Position numbers and translations under genes: made by a program
Notes under the pieces: model-generated
Database searches by the model: none
Seen by the model: only the letters and a program-made list of their open reading frames with translations
What the model was told of the DNA's origin: nothing
Shown: piece after piece, positions 8,813 through 17,097 of the stretch
Layout of the letters: each line of letters starts with the position of its first letter
Position numbering within the stretch: the stretch's first letter is position 1
From: Roseofilum casamattae BLCC-M143
GTDB taxonomy: Bacteria > Cyanobacteriota > Cyanobacteriia > Cyanobacteriales > Desertifilaceae
NCBI RefSeq assembly: GCF_030068455.1
Contig: NZ_JAQOSQ010000013.1
Location: 89,338 to 153,337, forward strand
Reading direction: 5' to 3'
Length of the DNA: 64,000 nt

Positions 8813-9835
8813 TTAATGAGATTGAGAACTTTTTTGGTACGTTTTAGGAGTCGTGCCAAAATGATGTTTGAATGCCGTACTAAACCGACTGAGACTGGCA
8901 TAGCCAACGGTTTGAGCAACTTCCGAAACATTCATCTGTTGTTCGAGAAGAAGTTGGCGCGCCCATTCCATGCGTCGATCGCGAAGGTAACCGAATACTG
9001 TCGTTCCGAAGACCTCGCGAAAGCCAATTTTGAGCTTGTAATCGTTAATTCCTGCTTTTCTGGCCAGTTCCAACAAGGAAGGGGGAGATTCTATGTTGTC
9101 TATTAGAATTTCCTTGGCATTATGAATGCAATCGAGATCTTGGGGTTGCAAGGGCCCCTTTTTGGACGGTAATTTTTTACCTTCGCTAATTTGAGCCAGT
9201 TTGAGAGCCACGAGTTCGAGAGCTTTGCTCTCAATATAGATTTGCGCGATCGCGCCCTCATAAGGACAGTGCAAAATTTGATGAAGGGCGATCTGCATGG
9301 CGGGGGAGGTGGGACCGGCATGGAAAAAAGTCTCGGCTGAAGGCTCGATCCCTCGTAACAAGGGTTGGAGCAAGTCGAAATTTCCTTCCAGATAGTCTCT
9401 CAAAAACTCTGGAGCGAGCAAAATCGTTACGGCTAAATAGGGGCGATCGGCATAGTAGGTCATTTGAGCGCGATCGCCCCCACAAGCAGTCAAGCAATTG
9501 TGTCCCTCCTGCAAGACAAAACAAGAAGCCGGCCAGCCGACAACACCGCTAAGCTCGCCGGAAATTAGAAAATAGAATTTCAAGGGATCGGTATGAAGGT
9601 GCTGGCCTTGCAGCACCACATTCTCTTTCATTTGCTGATCTTCAACCGAGATTTGCAAGCCCGAACGCAAATATGTAAACCGAACTGAACCTCTGCCGAT
9701 CTCCTTTAACCATTCCAGTTGCGCTTCTGTTCTCTCCACATCATAGAAATACAGATTTTGGGAATTCATTTGTTCTAGCAGTTTGGGAAAGCCTTGTTGC
9801 ATCCCATGCCGTGGAAAGATCAACTCTATAGCCAT
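8813..9835 (-). CDS. AraC-family transcriptional regulator, PchR-like
   Basis: A 340-residue protein with an N-terminal sensor region and a C-terminal double helix-turn-helix (about residues 240-335). The first helix pair lies in SLLELARKAGINDYKLKIGF and the second in NVSEVAQTVGYASLSRFSTA, ending FGTTPKTYQ. The KLKIGFREVFGTTVFGYLRDRRM stretch is the form seen in PchR and YbtA, which activate pyochelin and yersiniabactin genes when the ferric siderophore binds. It is divergent from the acp-acpS-ligase operon and next to the methyltransferase. A role as ferri-siderophore-responsive activator of this locus is inferred from family and position. Confidence 0.88.
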   Translation of the reverse strand: MAIELIFPRHGMQQGFPKLLEQMNSQNLYFYDVERTEAQLEWLKEIGRGSVRFTYLRSGLQISVEDQQMKENVVLQGQHLHTDPLKFYFLISGELSGVVGWPASCFVLQEGHNCLTACGGDRAQMTYYADRPYLAVTILLAPEFLRDYLEGNFDLLQPLLRGIEPSAETFFHAGPTSPAMQIALHQILHCPYEGAIAQIYIESKALELVALKLAQISEGKKLPSKKGPLQPQDLDCIHNAKEILIDNIESPPSLLELARKAGINDYKLKIGFREVFGTTVFGYLRDRRMEWARQLLLEQQMNVSEVAQTVGYASLSRFSTAFKHHFGTTPKTYQKSSQSH

Positions 9836-10149
9836 TATAGTTCAATCTCGGTAATCGATTATTGAAAATGATTTCTAGTAATTCTACCTTGGAAGGCAAT
9901 TGAGAAAACGAAAATTTTCCTTAAGGCAAACTCTTTTATTTTGCCAAAACAGTTTTCCCGATCCCCCAAAAGCTTGATTCAGCAATGATTTTAGGACTTT
10001 TAGCTCTCTAAGGGAGACAAGCACTATCGAAAAAAATCTGTTTTTAGTGAATTTTTCTCTCTGACCTCTGATATGATATTTGTGCCTCAGGCTGACAAAG
10101 CCACTTTTCCAGTATATTGAGAAAGATTAGTGATTATAAAAACGCGAGT
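9836..10149. promoter_or_regulatory. Divergent promoter region of the siderophore locus, with a weak Fur-like site
   Basis: This 314-bp AT-rich spacer separates the AraC gene from the carrier-protein operon, so it should hold promoters in both directions. At 9857-9875 the sequence GATTATTGAAAATGATTTC resembles a Fur box (about 10 of 19 positions). A TGATATGATATTTG stretch near 10069-10082 could contain a -10 element for the plus-strand operon. Both are candidates only; no gene is visible here. Confidence 0.35.
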
Positions 10150-10404
10150 ATGGAACAGAACCCCTCTATTGACACTCAAAACACCTTAAAGAGCATTTTG
10201 AGAAACTTGGGTATTTCCGAAGAGTTGTTGTACGACGATGCTTTGCTCTATCGCGACCTGCAACTCGATTCGACTGAGATCGTGGAAATCGCTCTAGCTC
10301 TCAAACGGCAACTTGGAGTTGCCCTTAAATTAGAAACTCGTCAGGATAAAACTCTGGCTGAAGTGAGTCAAGAGATTGCGGATGCACGCTCGAGTTTGGC
10401 ATAA
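10150..10404 (+). CDS. Free-standing acyl (aryl) carrier protein
   Basis: An 84-residue carrier protein. The helix II motif YRDLQLDSTEIVEIALALKR holds the phosphopantetheine serine. It is the first gene of a three-gene unit with a PPTase and an acyl ligase, overlapping the PPTase start, which points to a dedicated carrier loaded by that ligase. I take the ATG at 10150; a TTG at 10117 would add 11 residues, and neither has a convincing Shine-Dalgarno sequence. It is likely the acceptor for the salicyl group, equivalent to the aryl carrier domains of PchE or HMWP2. Confidence 0.82.
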   Translation: MEQNPSIDTQNTLKSILRNLGISEELLYDDALLYRDLQLDSTEIVEIALALKRQLGVALKLETRQDKTLAEVSQEIADARSSLA

Positions 10405-10834
10405 CCTCTCGGAAGCAAACTGGCATGGACAACACGGGCCGATCGCGGCAATTGGCATCGACTTGGTTGAAATTTCCCAGGTCGAAAGCTTTCTTCGCCG
10501 TTACGATCGCGACACTCTCACTTTAATCTTTGCCGCCAAAGAACTCGATGCCAGCCAACTCAATCCCAATCCCGCCCAGTACCTGGCCCTATGTTTTGCC
10601 AGTAAAGAAGCACTCGGCAAAGCACTGGGAACGGGGTTAGCTGAAATTCACTGGTTTGAAATTGCTGCCCGGCTCAACCCATTGGGACGCTTATCGGCTT
10701 CTTTATCGGGTTCTGCCCGCCAAAAAGCCGACGAACTGGGATGGCAGCATTGGGAGATGAGTTGGTTGTCTTGGCAGAACCATCTCCTCGTTCGCGCGAT
10801 CGCTTATCAATCTATAACCAGCAACGATTCATGA
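10382..10834 (+). CDS. Holo-ACP synthase-type 4'-phosphopantetheinyl transferase
   Basis: About 150 residues with the AcpS N-terminal metal-binding motif IGIDLVEISQVESFL and the CoA-binding FASKEALGKALGTGL. The C-terminal SISHT-like motif is replaced by MSWLSWQNHLLVRAIA. The gene overlaps the end of the acp gene and its stop overlaps the ligase start (ATGA), so the three are translationally coupled. It should convert apo-carrier proteins to holo form by moving phosphopantetheine from CoA. TTG 10376 is a possible earlier start; ATG 10382 is preferred. Confidence 0.8.
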   Translation: MHARVWHNLSEANWHGQHGPIAAIGIDLVEISQVESFLRRYDRDTLTLIFAAKELDASQLNPNPAQYLALCFASKEALGKALGTGLAEIHWFEIAARLNPLGRLSASLSGSARQKADELGWQHWEMSWLSWQNHLLVRAIAYQSITSNDS

Positions 10835-12414
10835 ACGATTTTCTCGACCCCTTACCCAGTAACTTTAACGCTGCTGCCTATTTCTTGGATAGAGATTCGA
10901 TTCGAGAAAAGGGAGATAACATAGCGTTTTATACCAAGGATACAACCTACACTTACAGCCAAACTCGCGATCGCGTTCGACAGACGGCTAATTTACTCGC
11001 CGAACTGGGAGTAGAACGGGAAAACCGCATCGCCATTTTACTGAACAATACACCAGAATTTGCCTTTGCCTTTTGGGGAGCGATTTGGCTGGGAGCAATT
11101 CCCGTTCCCATCGTTCCCAGTTGTAGCGTTGAGGACGTGCATTACATTCTCCACAACTCGCGGGCCAAAGTTTTACTGAGCGATCGCGAGGGACACGCTC
11201 GAATCGGGCAGATTGACTCTCCCTTTCTCCGTCATTCTCTCTCAATTGATGGCGAAAAGGAGACCGACACCCCGAGCAATCGCTCTTTCCTCTCCCTCCT
11301 GGAGGAACAGAATAATCTGCCTCTCCCCGCAGACACCCACGGAGACGAACCCGCCTTTTGGCTCTATACCTCCGGCAGTACGGGCAAACCCAAGGGGGTC
11401 ATTCACCGCCAGCAAAGTATGGTAATGTGCGATCGCGCTTACGGTCGGGGAGTATTGGGACTGGCCGAAACGGATATTACCTACTCCGTCGCTCCCCTCG
11501 CCTTCGCCTACGGATTGGGCAACTCCCTTTATATGCCCATGGCTGTCGGTGCCGCCGCCGTTTTGTCTACAACCGGCAATGCCTTCGATATTGTCGCCGA
11601 CATCGATCGCTACCAACCGACTATTTTCTTTGGCATCCCCAGTATTTATGCCAATCTTTTAGCCGTGCGAGAGCTTGCCCCCCTCAATGTTTCCAGTTTG
11701 CGCCTGTGCGTTTCGGCTGCCGAACAGTTACCTCCAACTGTTTGGCAGCAATGGCGAGATGCCTTCGGTCTGGAAATTTGCGAAGGGATCGGCACGACAG
11801 AATTTTTGCACATATTTTTATCCAATCGACCGGGAGCCTGCAAGCCGGGCACTTCCGGCCGTCCCGTTCCCGGTTATGAAGTGCGCGTTGTAGACGAGGA
11901 CGGACAGCCTCAACCTGCTAATGCCATCGGCAACTTAGAGGTGAAAGGAGAAAGTTTGATGCTCGGTTATTGGAATCGCTTGTCCGAAACCCGCGCAGCT
12001 CTATGCGGCGAGACCATGCGAACGGGGGATAAATATATCTGCGACGAAGAAGGCTACTTTAAGTTTATGGGACGAAAAGGAGACCTGTTTAAAGCTAACG
12101 GTCGGTGGATTTCTCCCTTAGAGATTGAGGAAATTTTATTGCAGCATCCCGATATTCTCGAAGTTGCGATCGTGCCCGAGTCAAAAGGCGGCGAACAACT
12201 GACGAGGATTATTGCCCATATCGGACTCAAGCCGGAACGTCGCACTTCTGAGGCTTTGGAGAAAAATATCTATCAGTTTGCCAAACAAAATTTACCTCAC
12301 TTTAAAGTACCTCAATCATTTTGTTTTGTCGATCGCCTGCCCCGCACCTCGACGGGGAAAATTCATCGTAAATTGCTGCGGGGAATGGCCAGTTCTCCAA
12401 TCCCACAGTCTTAA
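10831..12414 (+). CDS. Aryl acid-activating AMP ligase, benzoate-CoA ligase family (predicted salicylate loading)
   Basis: About 527 residues of the ANL superfamily. Present are the P-loop YTSGSTGKPKGVIHR, the A5 motif EGIGTTEFLHIFLSN, the A7 motif MRTGDKY, and the C-terminal lysine in RTSTGKIHRKLL. Overall it looks more like benzoate-CoA ligases (VAPLAFAYGLGNSLYMPMA, RKGDLFKANGRWISPLEIE) than like the EntE/MbtA/YbtE branch. Because it sits directly behind a carrier protein and a PPTase, and a salicylate synthase is nearby, the likely job is to adenylate salicylate and load it on the carrier. CoA as acceptor cannot be excluded. The start ATG overlaps the previous stop (ATGA at 10831). Confidence 0.82.
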   Translation: MNDFLDPLPSNFNAAAYFLDRDSIREKGDNIAFYTKDTTYTYSQTRDRVRQTANLLAELGVERENRIAILLNNTPEFAFAFWGAIWLGAIPVPIVPSCSVEDVHYILHNSRAKVLLSDREGHARIGQIDSPFLRHSLSIDGEKETDTPSNRSFLSLLEEQNNLPLPADTHGDEPAFWLYTSGSTGKPKGVIHRQQSMVMCDRAYGRGVLGLAETDITYSVAPLAFAYGLGNSLYMPMAVGAAAVLSTTGNAFDIVADIDRYQPTIFFGIPSIYANLLAVRELAPLNVSSLRLCVSAAEQLPPTVWQQWRDAFGLEICEGIGTTEFLHIFLSNRPGACKPGTSGRPVPGYEVRVVDEDGQPQPANAIGNLEVKGESLMLGYWNRLSETRAALCGETMRTGDKYICDEEGYFKFMGRKGDLFKANGRWISPLEIEEILLQHPDILEVAIVPESKGGEQLTRIIAHIGLKPERRTSEALEKNIYQFAKQNLPHFKVPQSFCFVDRLPRTSTGKIHRKLLRGMASSPIPQS

Positions 12415-12470
12415 TTTGCGACCTAGCATTTCACCAATTTTATCCATTTGGAGTCACAAAAATTTGCGAC
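12413..12470 (+). promoter_or_regulatory. Direct repeat AATTTGCGAC upstream of the receptor gene
   Basis: The decamer AATTTGCGAC occurs at 12413-12422 and again at 12461-12470, 48 bp apart, in the 137-bp spacer before the TonB-dependent receptor. AraC-type activators often bind spaced direct repeats, so this could be a PchR-like operator. The first copy touches the ligase stop codon. Chance recurrence is possible. Confidence 0.25.
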
Positions 12471-12551
12471 TGATTGACCGATCGCTTTTTTTGCCAATCG
12501 GAATGCATTTCATCTCAATCTTGACAATCTCACAATTAAACTAAACTCAGA

Positions 12552-14966
12552 ATGAAAAATTTCCATCCTTTACACAGTTTTTGGCTAGCTCCGGCGATCG
12601 TCCTCGTTTCTGCCTCAAGTGCTTTCGCGCAAATCGCTGAAATTACCAACGTTCGTATCGAATCCACCCCCGAAGGATTGGAAATTCTCTTAGAAGGCAA
12701 CGGAACCGAAACCCTAGAACTCTTTCAAACCGTAGAAGGGAATCGTCTCATCGTTGAGATTAACAATGCTAGTCTCATCGGTGGTGCCTTCGAGCGAGAA
12801 AATCCTACGGAAGGCGTGGATTTACTAGAAGTTACTGCCCGAGATGACAATAACATTGAGGTGGTGGTAACGGGGGCGATCGCCGCTCCCGAAGTTTCCG
12901 AAGTCATTCAAGGAAATGGACTATTAAACATTAATCTCCTTGTCTTTCGCGAAGAAGGTTTAATTCTAACCGTCACCGCCGAAAAAGTAGAAGAAACCAT
13001 TCAAGACGTTCCCCTCAGTATCACTGCCTTTTCCGAACAAAATATTCAAGATGCCAATATTGATTCTTTAGACAGTGTTGCCGACAATACCCCTAATTTT
13101 TCGTTCTTTGGAGAAGGCTCGCTCACGGGTAACTTTAACATCTATACCATCCGAGGTCTGGCCAACAGTAACTTTCTCAGTCGCGATACAGTCGGATTCT
13201 TTGTCGATGACGTTCCCTACGACTATGGAGCATTTTTAGACCTGGATCTGGTCGATGTCGAACGGATTGAAGTGTTGCGCGGACCGCAAAATACCCTCTA
13301 TGGCAGAAATGCTCAAGCCGGGGTAGTTAATATTATTACCAAAAGACCGAGTAACGAACTCGAAGGAAAATTCATCGCCGATTACGGGAATTATAATCAA
13401 CGCAGTGTGGCTCTTTCAATTACTACCCCCATCGCAGAAGACCGCCTCTTTTTGCGCTTGTCGGGACAACACAGGGCACAAGATGGCTATATAAGAAATA
13501 CCGTGCCCGATCGAGACGTTGGCGATATTTCCGGGAGCAATCTTCGCGGAACATTAGTTTGGACTCCTAACGATGATTGGGAAATTTCTTTTGGGGCTTC
13601 TTATCAAGAAGATAACAATGAAACACCGATTTTGCAATTAGAGAGCGACAACACTCGATTTCGTGTTTCGCAAGATTTTAACAATTTCAGCGAACTCCAA
13701 AGCAATACCCAAACCTTGAAAATTGCCTATGAAAATCCCAACTTTATCGGGACTGCAATTACAACCCGTCGTTATTCCCAACAAGACTTAGAATTCGATT
13801 CCGATCTTTCAGAAGTCGATTTATTGGTGGCTGTTGCCGACTATGATTCAACGGTATACTCTCAAGAATTACGCTTTCAATCCCCTCCTTCTGACAATCG
13901 TTTTCAATGGTTAATTGGAGGATATTACGAGAATCGTACCTTTAATGTCACCGCAGACGGATTGCGCTTTAGCAGTGCGGCAGCCGAAGCATTTGAATTG
14001 CCAGGGGCAGGCTTCGATCGCACCCAGGCTGAAATAGAGCAAATCACTTACGCTGCTTTTGGTCAAGCCAGCTATCGGCCTGTCGATCCCCTCACCTTTA
14101 CCTTGGGATTGCGCTATGATGCCGCAACAATAAGGATGGACCAGCAGCGCAATTTGGAAGTCGAGGGTTCGGATATGGTGGTTCCTATAGTGGCATTTAA
14201 TGACGCCGAAACCACCAGCGACGCTCTCTTGCCTCGCTTTGCGATCGAATATGAAGTCACGGATGATGCAACCATTTATGGAAGTATCACGCGGGGTTAC
14301 AAGCCAGCCGGATTGAATTTTCGTACAGAAAGCGAGGATACTTTAGTCATTAATGAAGAACTTTCTTGGAATTACGAAATCGGAGTAAAAACAGCTTGGT
14401 TTGACGATCGCCTCATCGCCAATTTAGCCGTATTTCACAACGTCCTTAACGATTTCCAAGTCGGTCTGCTCGATGCCACGGGAGCTACCCGCAATATTGC
14501 TAATGCGGAAGTGAGTATTACAGGATTGGAATTTGAGTTAAAGGCCAGACCGATCGTTGGGTTGGATCTTACCGCTGGGTTTGGTTATACCAATGCTAGA
14601 TACGATAGCTTTTTCAATCGCTTCACCGACGAAAGTCTCGATGGCAACAAGCTCGCCTATGCCCCAGAATTTACCTTGAATTTGGCAGCACAGTATCGAT
14701 CGCCTGAGGGACTTTTTGCGCGGGTTGAATTGAGTACTTTGGGAAGTTATTTCACCGAAGAAACGAATACCATCTCTCAAGGTACAGTGACGATACTGGA
14801 TGCAACGTTGGGTTATGAAGTCGAAAATTATGGGATTTATTTGGTCGCAGACAATATTTTCGATAGTCGCTTCTTCACTTCAGGAGCTATCGTTGGAGCG
14901 TTCGGAAATGTTGTGACTTATAATCAGCCTTTTACAGCTCGCGTTCTGTTTAAAGCATCGTTTTAA
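12552..14966 (+). CDS. TonB-dependent outer-membrane siderophore receptor with AMIN domain
   Basis: 804 residues. A signal peptide ends near SSAFAQ; residues about 27-125 form an AMIN domain, a common cyanobacterial addition; the plug follows (about 145-270) with VDVERIEVLRGPQNTLYGRN and GVVNIITKRP; then a beta-barrel ending in a C-terminal phenylalanine (VLFKASF). The plug pattern (LRGPQ-TLYG-AQ-G-NI-T) is close to that of FyuA, the yersiniabactin/pesticin receptor. It lies 137 bp downstream of the ligase on the same strand, so it is the expected importer of the ferri-siderophore made here, energised by TonB (a tonB-like gene is at 19433-21154). Confidence 0.92.
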   Translation: MKNFHPLHSFWLAPAIVLVSASSAFAQIAEITNVRIESTPEGLEILLEGNGTETLELFQTVEGNRLIVEINNASLIGGAFERENPTEGVDLLEVTARDDNNIEVVVTGAIAAPEVSEVIQGNGLLNINLLVFREEGLILTVTAEKVEETIQDVPLSITAFSEQNIQDANIDSLDSVADNTPNFSFFGEGSLTGNFNIYTIRGLANSNFLSRDTVGFFVDDVPYDYGAFLDLDLVDVERIEVLRGPQNTLYGRNAQAGVVNIITKRPSNELEGKFIADYGNYNQRSVALSITTPIAEDRLFLRLSGQHRAQDGYIRNTVPDRDVGDISGSNLRGTLVWTPNDDWEISFGASYQEDNNETPILQLESDNTRFRVSQDFNNFSELQSNTQTLKIAYENPNFIGTAITTRRYSQQDLEFDSDLSEVDLLVAVADYDSTVYSQELRFQSPPSDNRFQWLIGGYYENRTFNVTADGLRFSSAAAEAFELPGAGFDRTQAEIEQITYAAFGQASYRPVDPLTFTLGLRYDAATIRMDQQRNLEVEGSDMVVPIVAFNDAETTSDALLPRFAIEYEVTDDATIYGSITRGYKPAGLNFRTESEDTLVINEELSWNYEIGVKTAWFDDRLIANLAVFHNVLNDFQVGLLDATGATRNIANAEVSITGLEFELKARPIVGLDLTAGFGYTNARYDSFFNRFTDESLDGNKLAYAPEFTLNLAAQYRSPEGLFARVELSTLGSYFTEETNTISQGTVTILDATLGYEVENYGIYLVADNIFDSRFFTSGAIVGAFGNVVTYNQPFTARVLFKASF

Positions 14967-15079
14967 GCCGCACTATCGTTGCCCATTAAACGACATTAAT
15001 GCGGAAGGCATAGAGAAACCAATCTTTACGCCCTCTGCGTTTTTTTGTGGTAGAAGCCAAACTCGATAAAGCCGGACAA

Positions 15080-17005
15080 TTATCGAAGCATTCGCAATCC
15101 ATTGAGGGTAACTAACAGGGTAGAACCTTCATGACCGAGGACTCCGGCGGGCAAGGTCAACTGGTTGAAAAAGTTGGCAATTAGCAACACAACCACAGAA
15201 GTCAAGGCCAAAGTAATATTTTGCTTGATAATGCGTCGGGCCTTTTTGCCAATGCGAATCGCCTGCACCAGTTCCTCCAAGCGATCGGCCATGAGAACCA
15301 CATCTGCTGTCTCTAAAGCCACATCGCTACCGGCTCCGCCCATAGCAATACCGAGGGAGGCGCGAGCTAAGGCAGGAGCGTCATTGATGCCATCCCCCAC
15401 CATGGCTACGGTATCGTACTGTTGCTGGAGTTGCTCGATAATCTCGACCTTATCTTCCGGTAAGAGATCGGAGTAGGTAACATCTACGCCAACGGTGCGA
15501 GCTACCCCTCTCGCCGCAGCCGCATTATCTCCCGTCAGCATTACTGTTGTTTGAATTCCCATAGACTTTAGCGCCGCCAATAATTGGGCAGCAGAGGGAC
15601 GCACGCGATCGCTAATGGCAAATAAGCCGAGAATGCGATCGCCTCGGACAACCCAGATTGCCGTTTGTCCCAAGTCTTCGAGACGTTGACTTTCGCGATC
15701 GAGGTTAGGGGGAATATTTGCTAAACCCGCCAGGGCAAATTTAGCCTTGCCGACGACAACGCGCTGCCCTTGCAGGCTGCCCGTAATGCCTGCTCCCACT
15801 TCTGCTGCCACCTCCATGGCCGCGAGCAAGGCAATACCTCGAGTCTCGGCAGCTTTGAGAATGCCGCGAGCGAGGGGATGTTCGGAATAGGCTTCTAGGG
15901 AAGCGGCAGTGCGAATCACCTCTTCCGCGCTCGAATGGGGTGCGGGAATCACCTCGCTTACCTCTAACTCTCCGGTGGTCAGGGTTCCGGTTTTATCAAA
16001 GGCGATCGCAACCACCCGTCCCATTGTCTCCAACTGCGCTCCGTCTTTGAACAAAATTCCCTGCCGCGCCCCGCGAGCAATGCCGGAGAGCAACGTCGGC
16101 ATAATTGCCGCCATCAGAGCGCAAGGGGAAGCAACCACGAGAAAGATTAATGCTCGATAGATCGTCGTTTCCCAATTCCAGTTCAGCAAAAAGGGTGGCA
16201 AGACGGCAAGGGCAATCCCGATGACAACGATGCATCGAGCATAGCCGCGCTCGAACCGCTCTAAACTTTGCACGGAGGGGGGTTGGGATGTTTTGGCTTG
16301 CTCTACTAATTGAATGATACGCTGGATTAAACTGCTCTGAGGAGACTTGTGAACCTCTACGAGCAACGCGCCCCGACCGTTGATACTGCCAGCAAAGACC
16401 TCATCTCCTGGCTCTTTGGGCTGGGGCAAAGATTCTCCGGTGATGGGGGCTTGGTTGAGAGTACTGCGACCTTCGTAAATGATGCCATCGGTGGGAACGA
16501 TTTCTCCGGGTTTGATTAAGATACGATCGCCGATTTGTAGGACTTCGGTGGCGATCGTTCGTTCTTGTTGGTCCTGCAAGATGCGCGCGGTATCGGGAGT
16601 TAACTCCATCAAACTGCGAATATTGCGCTCGGTCCGTTGCATGGCAATGCTTTCGAGAGCGCCACTGGCAGCAAAAATCAAAATTAGCACCGCACCATCG
16701 ACGAGGAAATAATATTGCTGCTGCCAAAATCCTAAAATTGCAGCTCCAATTGCCGCGACAATCATCAACAGATCTACATCCAATTCTCGCTCCTGCCATA
16801 AGGTTTTCAGCCCTTCCCAACAAGAATCGCGACCGCCAATAACATAGGCTGCCATTAACATCCAGATGCCCCAACCAAGCCAACTTTGGTTGAGAGCAAG
16901 CCAGCCCATCAACGTGAGTAGGGCACAAGTCAGGGCGGCGATAGCTTCGGGATAGACCCTCAGCCAGTAGCGTAGTTTACCGAACGGAGCAGACTGATGA
17001 ATCAT
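15080..17005 (-). CDS. coaT: Cobalt-exporting P1B-type ATPase CoaT
   Basis: 641 residues, with no N-terminal heavy-metal-associated domain. The order is TM helices, the ITGES actuator motif, the transmembrane metal site SPCALMAA, the phosphorylation site DKTGTLTTG, MVGDGINDAPA, and HEGSTLLVTLNGLRML at the end. SPC plus HEG(S/G)T marks the P1B-4 subgroup that exports Co2+ and related metals, as in Synechocystis CoaT. A strong GGAGG precedes the ATG at 17005. It is divergent from coaR across a 92-bp spacer holding a MerR-type operator, so transcription should be cobalt-induced. Confidence 0.92.
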   Translation of the reverse strand: MIHQSAPFGKLRYWLRVYPEAIAALTCALLTLMGWLALNQSWLGWGIWMLMAAYVIGGRDSCWEGLKTLWQERELDVDLLMIVAAIGAAILGFWQQQYYFLVDGAVLILIFAASGALESIAMQRTERNIRSLMELTPDTARILQDQQERTIATEVLQIGDRILIKPGEIVPTDGIIYEGRSTLNQAPITGESLPQPKEPGDEVFAGSINGRGALLVEVHKSPQSSLIQRIIQLVEQAKTSQPPSVQSLERFERGYARCIVVIGIALAVLPPFLLNWNWETTIYRALIFLVVASPCALMAAIMPTLLSGIARGARQGILFKDGAQLETMGRVVAIAFDKTGTLTTGELEVSEVIPAPHSSAEEVIRTAASLEAYSEHPLARGILKAAETRGIALLAAMEVAAEVGAGITGSLQGQRVVVGKAKFALAGLANIPPNLDRESQRLEDLGQTAIWVVRGDRILGLFAISDRVRPSAAQLLAALKSMGIQTTVMLTGDNAAAARGVARTVGVDVTYSDLLPEDKVEIIEQLQQQYDTVAMVGDGINDAPALARASLGIAMGGAGSDVALETADVVLMADRLEELVQAIRIGKKARRIIKQNITLALTSVVVLLIANFFNQLTLPAGVLGHEGSTLLVTLNGLRMLR

Positions 17006-17034
17006 GGGAGATTACCTCCAATCTCAATCGGCTC

Positions 17035-17066
17035 ATGGTAAACTTTGACATCAATGTTAAAGTCAA
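17035..17066 (-). promoter_or_regulatory. CoaR/MerR-type operator-promoter for coaT
   Basis: Reading the minus strand towards coaT, a -35 TTGACT (17066-17061) and a -10 TACCAT (17040-17035) are separated by 20 bp, the overlong spacing typical of MerR-activated promoters. The spacer is covered by a dyad at 17042-17063, ACTTTAACAT-TG-ATGTCAAAGT, with 9 of 10 positions symmetric. This is the expected binding site for CoaR, which underwinds the promoter on cobalt binding. Confidence 0.82.
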
Positions 17067-17097
17067 GCCCCAATTGTAAAAATATTTCTCTAAGGCA

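Noticed and set aside
8800-8931. Extended N-terminus of the methyltransferase
   Set aside because: It lies inside the AraC coding region and does not resemble the family start; ATG 8799 fits better.
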